Assembly: GCA_900471515.1 (NCBI GenBank)
Contig: UCFC01000061.1
Location: forward strand, 1-57,655
Direction of reading: 5' to 3'
Length of the DNA stretch: 57,655 nt
Source of the DNA: Hyphomicrobiales bacterium
Lineage (GTDB): Bacteria > Pseudomonadota > Alphaproteobacteria > Rhizobiales > Rhizobiaceae
In this document: piece after piece, positions 57,446-57,655 of the stretch
How positions within the stretch are numbered: position 1 is the stretch's first letter
How the letters are laid out: each line of letters begins with the position of its first letter
The notes under the pieces: generated by a model
Told to the model about the DNA's origin: nothing
Database searches by the model: none
The model's input: the letters and a program-made list of their open reading frames with translations, nothing else
Program-made: the position numbers and the translations under genes

Positions 57446-57473
57446 TTGACATTCGGAAAATTTTCGATTTAAT
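57446..57473 (+). promoter_or_regulatory. glpD promoter and overlapping operator-like palindrome
   Basis: TTGACA at 57446-57451 and TTTAAT at 57468-57473 are spaced by 16 bases. Within the spacer lies the perfect palindrome GAAAATTTTC (57456-57465), and ACATTCG is directly repeated at 57438 and 57449. A repressor at these positions would block RNA polymerase; GlpR is the likely one. Confidence 0.5.
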
Positions 57474-57537
57474 CGTCCTCACTTTCGCAACGGTTTGGGG
57501 GAACCGCTGCGCTGTCCTGGCTCAACGAGGGGGAACA

Positions 57538-57655
57538 TGGGCCGTATTCACGATATTTTCGTCATCGGCGGGGGGATCAACGGCTGCGGGATCGCGCGCG
57601 ATGCGGTTGGGCGCGGTTATGCGGTTGCGCTTGCCGAGATGAACGATTTCGCTTC
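57538..57655 (+). CDS. glpD: Glycerol-3-phosphate dehydrogenase, N-terminal part (3' truncated by window edge)
   Basis: The frame starts at ATG with GAGGGGG six bases upstream and runs 39 codons to the window end. The sequence RIHDIFVIGGGINGCGIARD is the FAD-binding N-terminus of the GlpD family. Together with the 171-residue C-terminal part at 1-516 this makes about 210 of about 500 residues. If both belong to one gene on a circle, about 0.9 kb is missing between the window ends; otherwise there are two glpD genes. Confidence 0.92.

Overview
This is high-GC DNA from a rhizobial alphaproteobacterium (Rhizobium/Agrobacterium type), inferred from a complete repABC replication-partition module, rhizobial-style regulators and ABC transporters. 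It is therefore plasmid or chromid sequence. No tRNA, rRNA, CRISPR array, insertion sequence or conjugation gene was seen. The window opens inside the 3' part of glpD and closes inside the 5' part of glpD, preceded by a DeoR-type glpR. The two fragments could be the ends of one gene on a circular replicon only about 0.9 kb larger than the window, or two separate copies.

Layout. 0.6-5.7 kb: a SARP/TPR-type regulator, an unlisted 47-residue peptide gene, a YcaO cyclodehydratase-like gene, an overlapping TfuA gene, an 88-residue unknown and an XRE regulator. This looks like a compact peptide-modification (RiPP) locus with no exporter or protease beside it, and is the most interesting part of the window. 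5.9-10.1 kb: part of an L-fucose/L-fuconate catabolic pathway (amidohydrolase-type lactonase, IclR regulator, SDR dehydrogenase, L-fuconate dehydratase). 10.8-14.6 kb: repA, a repD-like minigene carrying two parS palindromes, repB, an antisense ctRNA and repC. 14.9-17.6 kb: two exopolysaccharide genes (sugar transferase and a FlaA1/CapD-type membrane epimerase-dehydratase).

17.7-23.1 kb: a divergent TetR/SDR pair with twin operators, an AraC regulator followed by three predicted exported proteins (one alpha/beta hydrolase and two NTF2-like), and a dienelactone hydrolase. 23.4-26.2 kb: a tandem duplication of an RTX calcium-binding protein gene ending in a copied stub of the dienelactone hydrolase gene. 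26.4-31.2 kb: cupin, LysR, small unknowns, a sterol-desaturase-family hydroxylase and a LacI regulator. 31.2-36.3 kb: a five-gene operon of a metallophosphoesterase and a complete family-1 (Ugp/Mal type) ABC importer. 36.5-37.2 kb: a Phd/VapC toxin-antitoxin pair. 37.4-43.4 kb: a LysR gene divergent from a TonB receptor-FhuD-FhuB hydroxamate-siderophore operon without an ATPase gene. 43.5-48.3 kb: a GGDEF-EAL protein, an amino-acid-type binding protein and a CPA1 cation/proton antiporter. 48.4-55.3 kb: an amine-oxidase-like flavoprotein, a TetR regulator and a second metallophosphoesterase-ABC importer operon, without ATPase but with a protein-tyrosine-phosphatase-like gene. 55.4-57.7 kb: a short FtsZ paralogue, glpR and the start of glpD.

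A possible common theme is scavenging of organic phosphate: two importers each paired with a metallophosphoesterase, one also with a phosphatase, next to glpR-glpD. This is inference. All functions come from reading translated sequences and motifs by eye; no database search was run.
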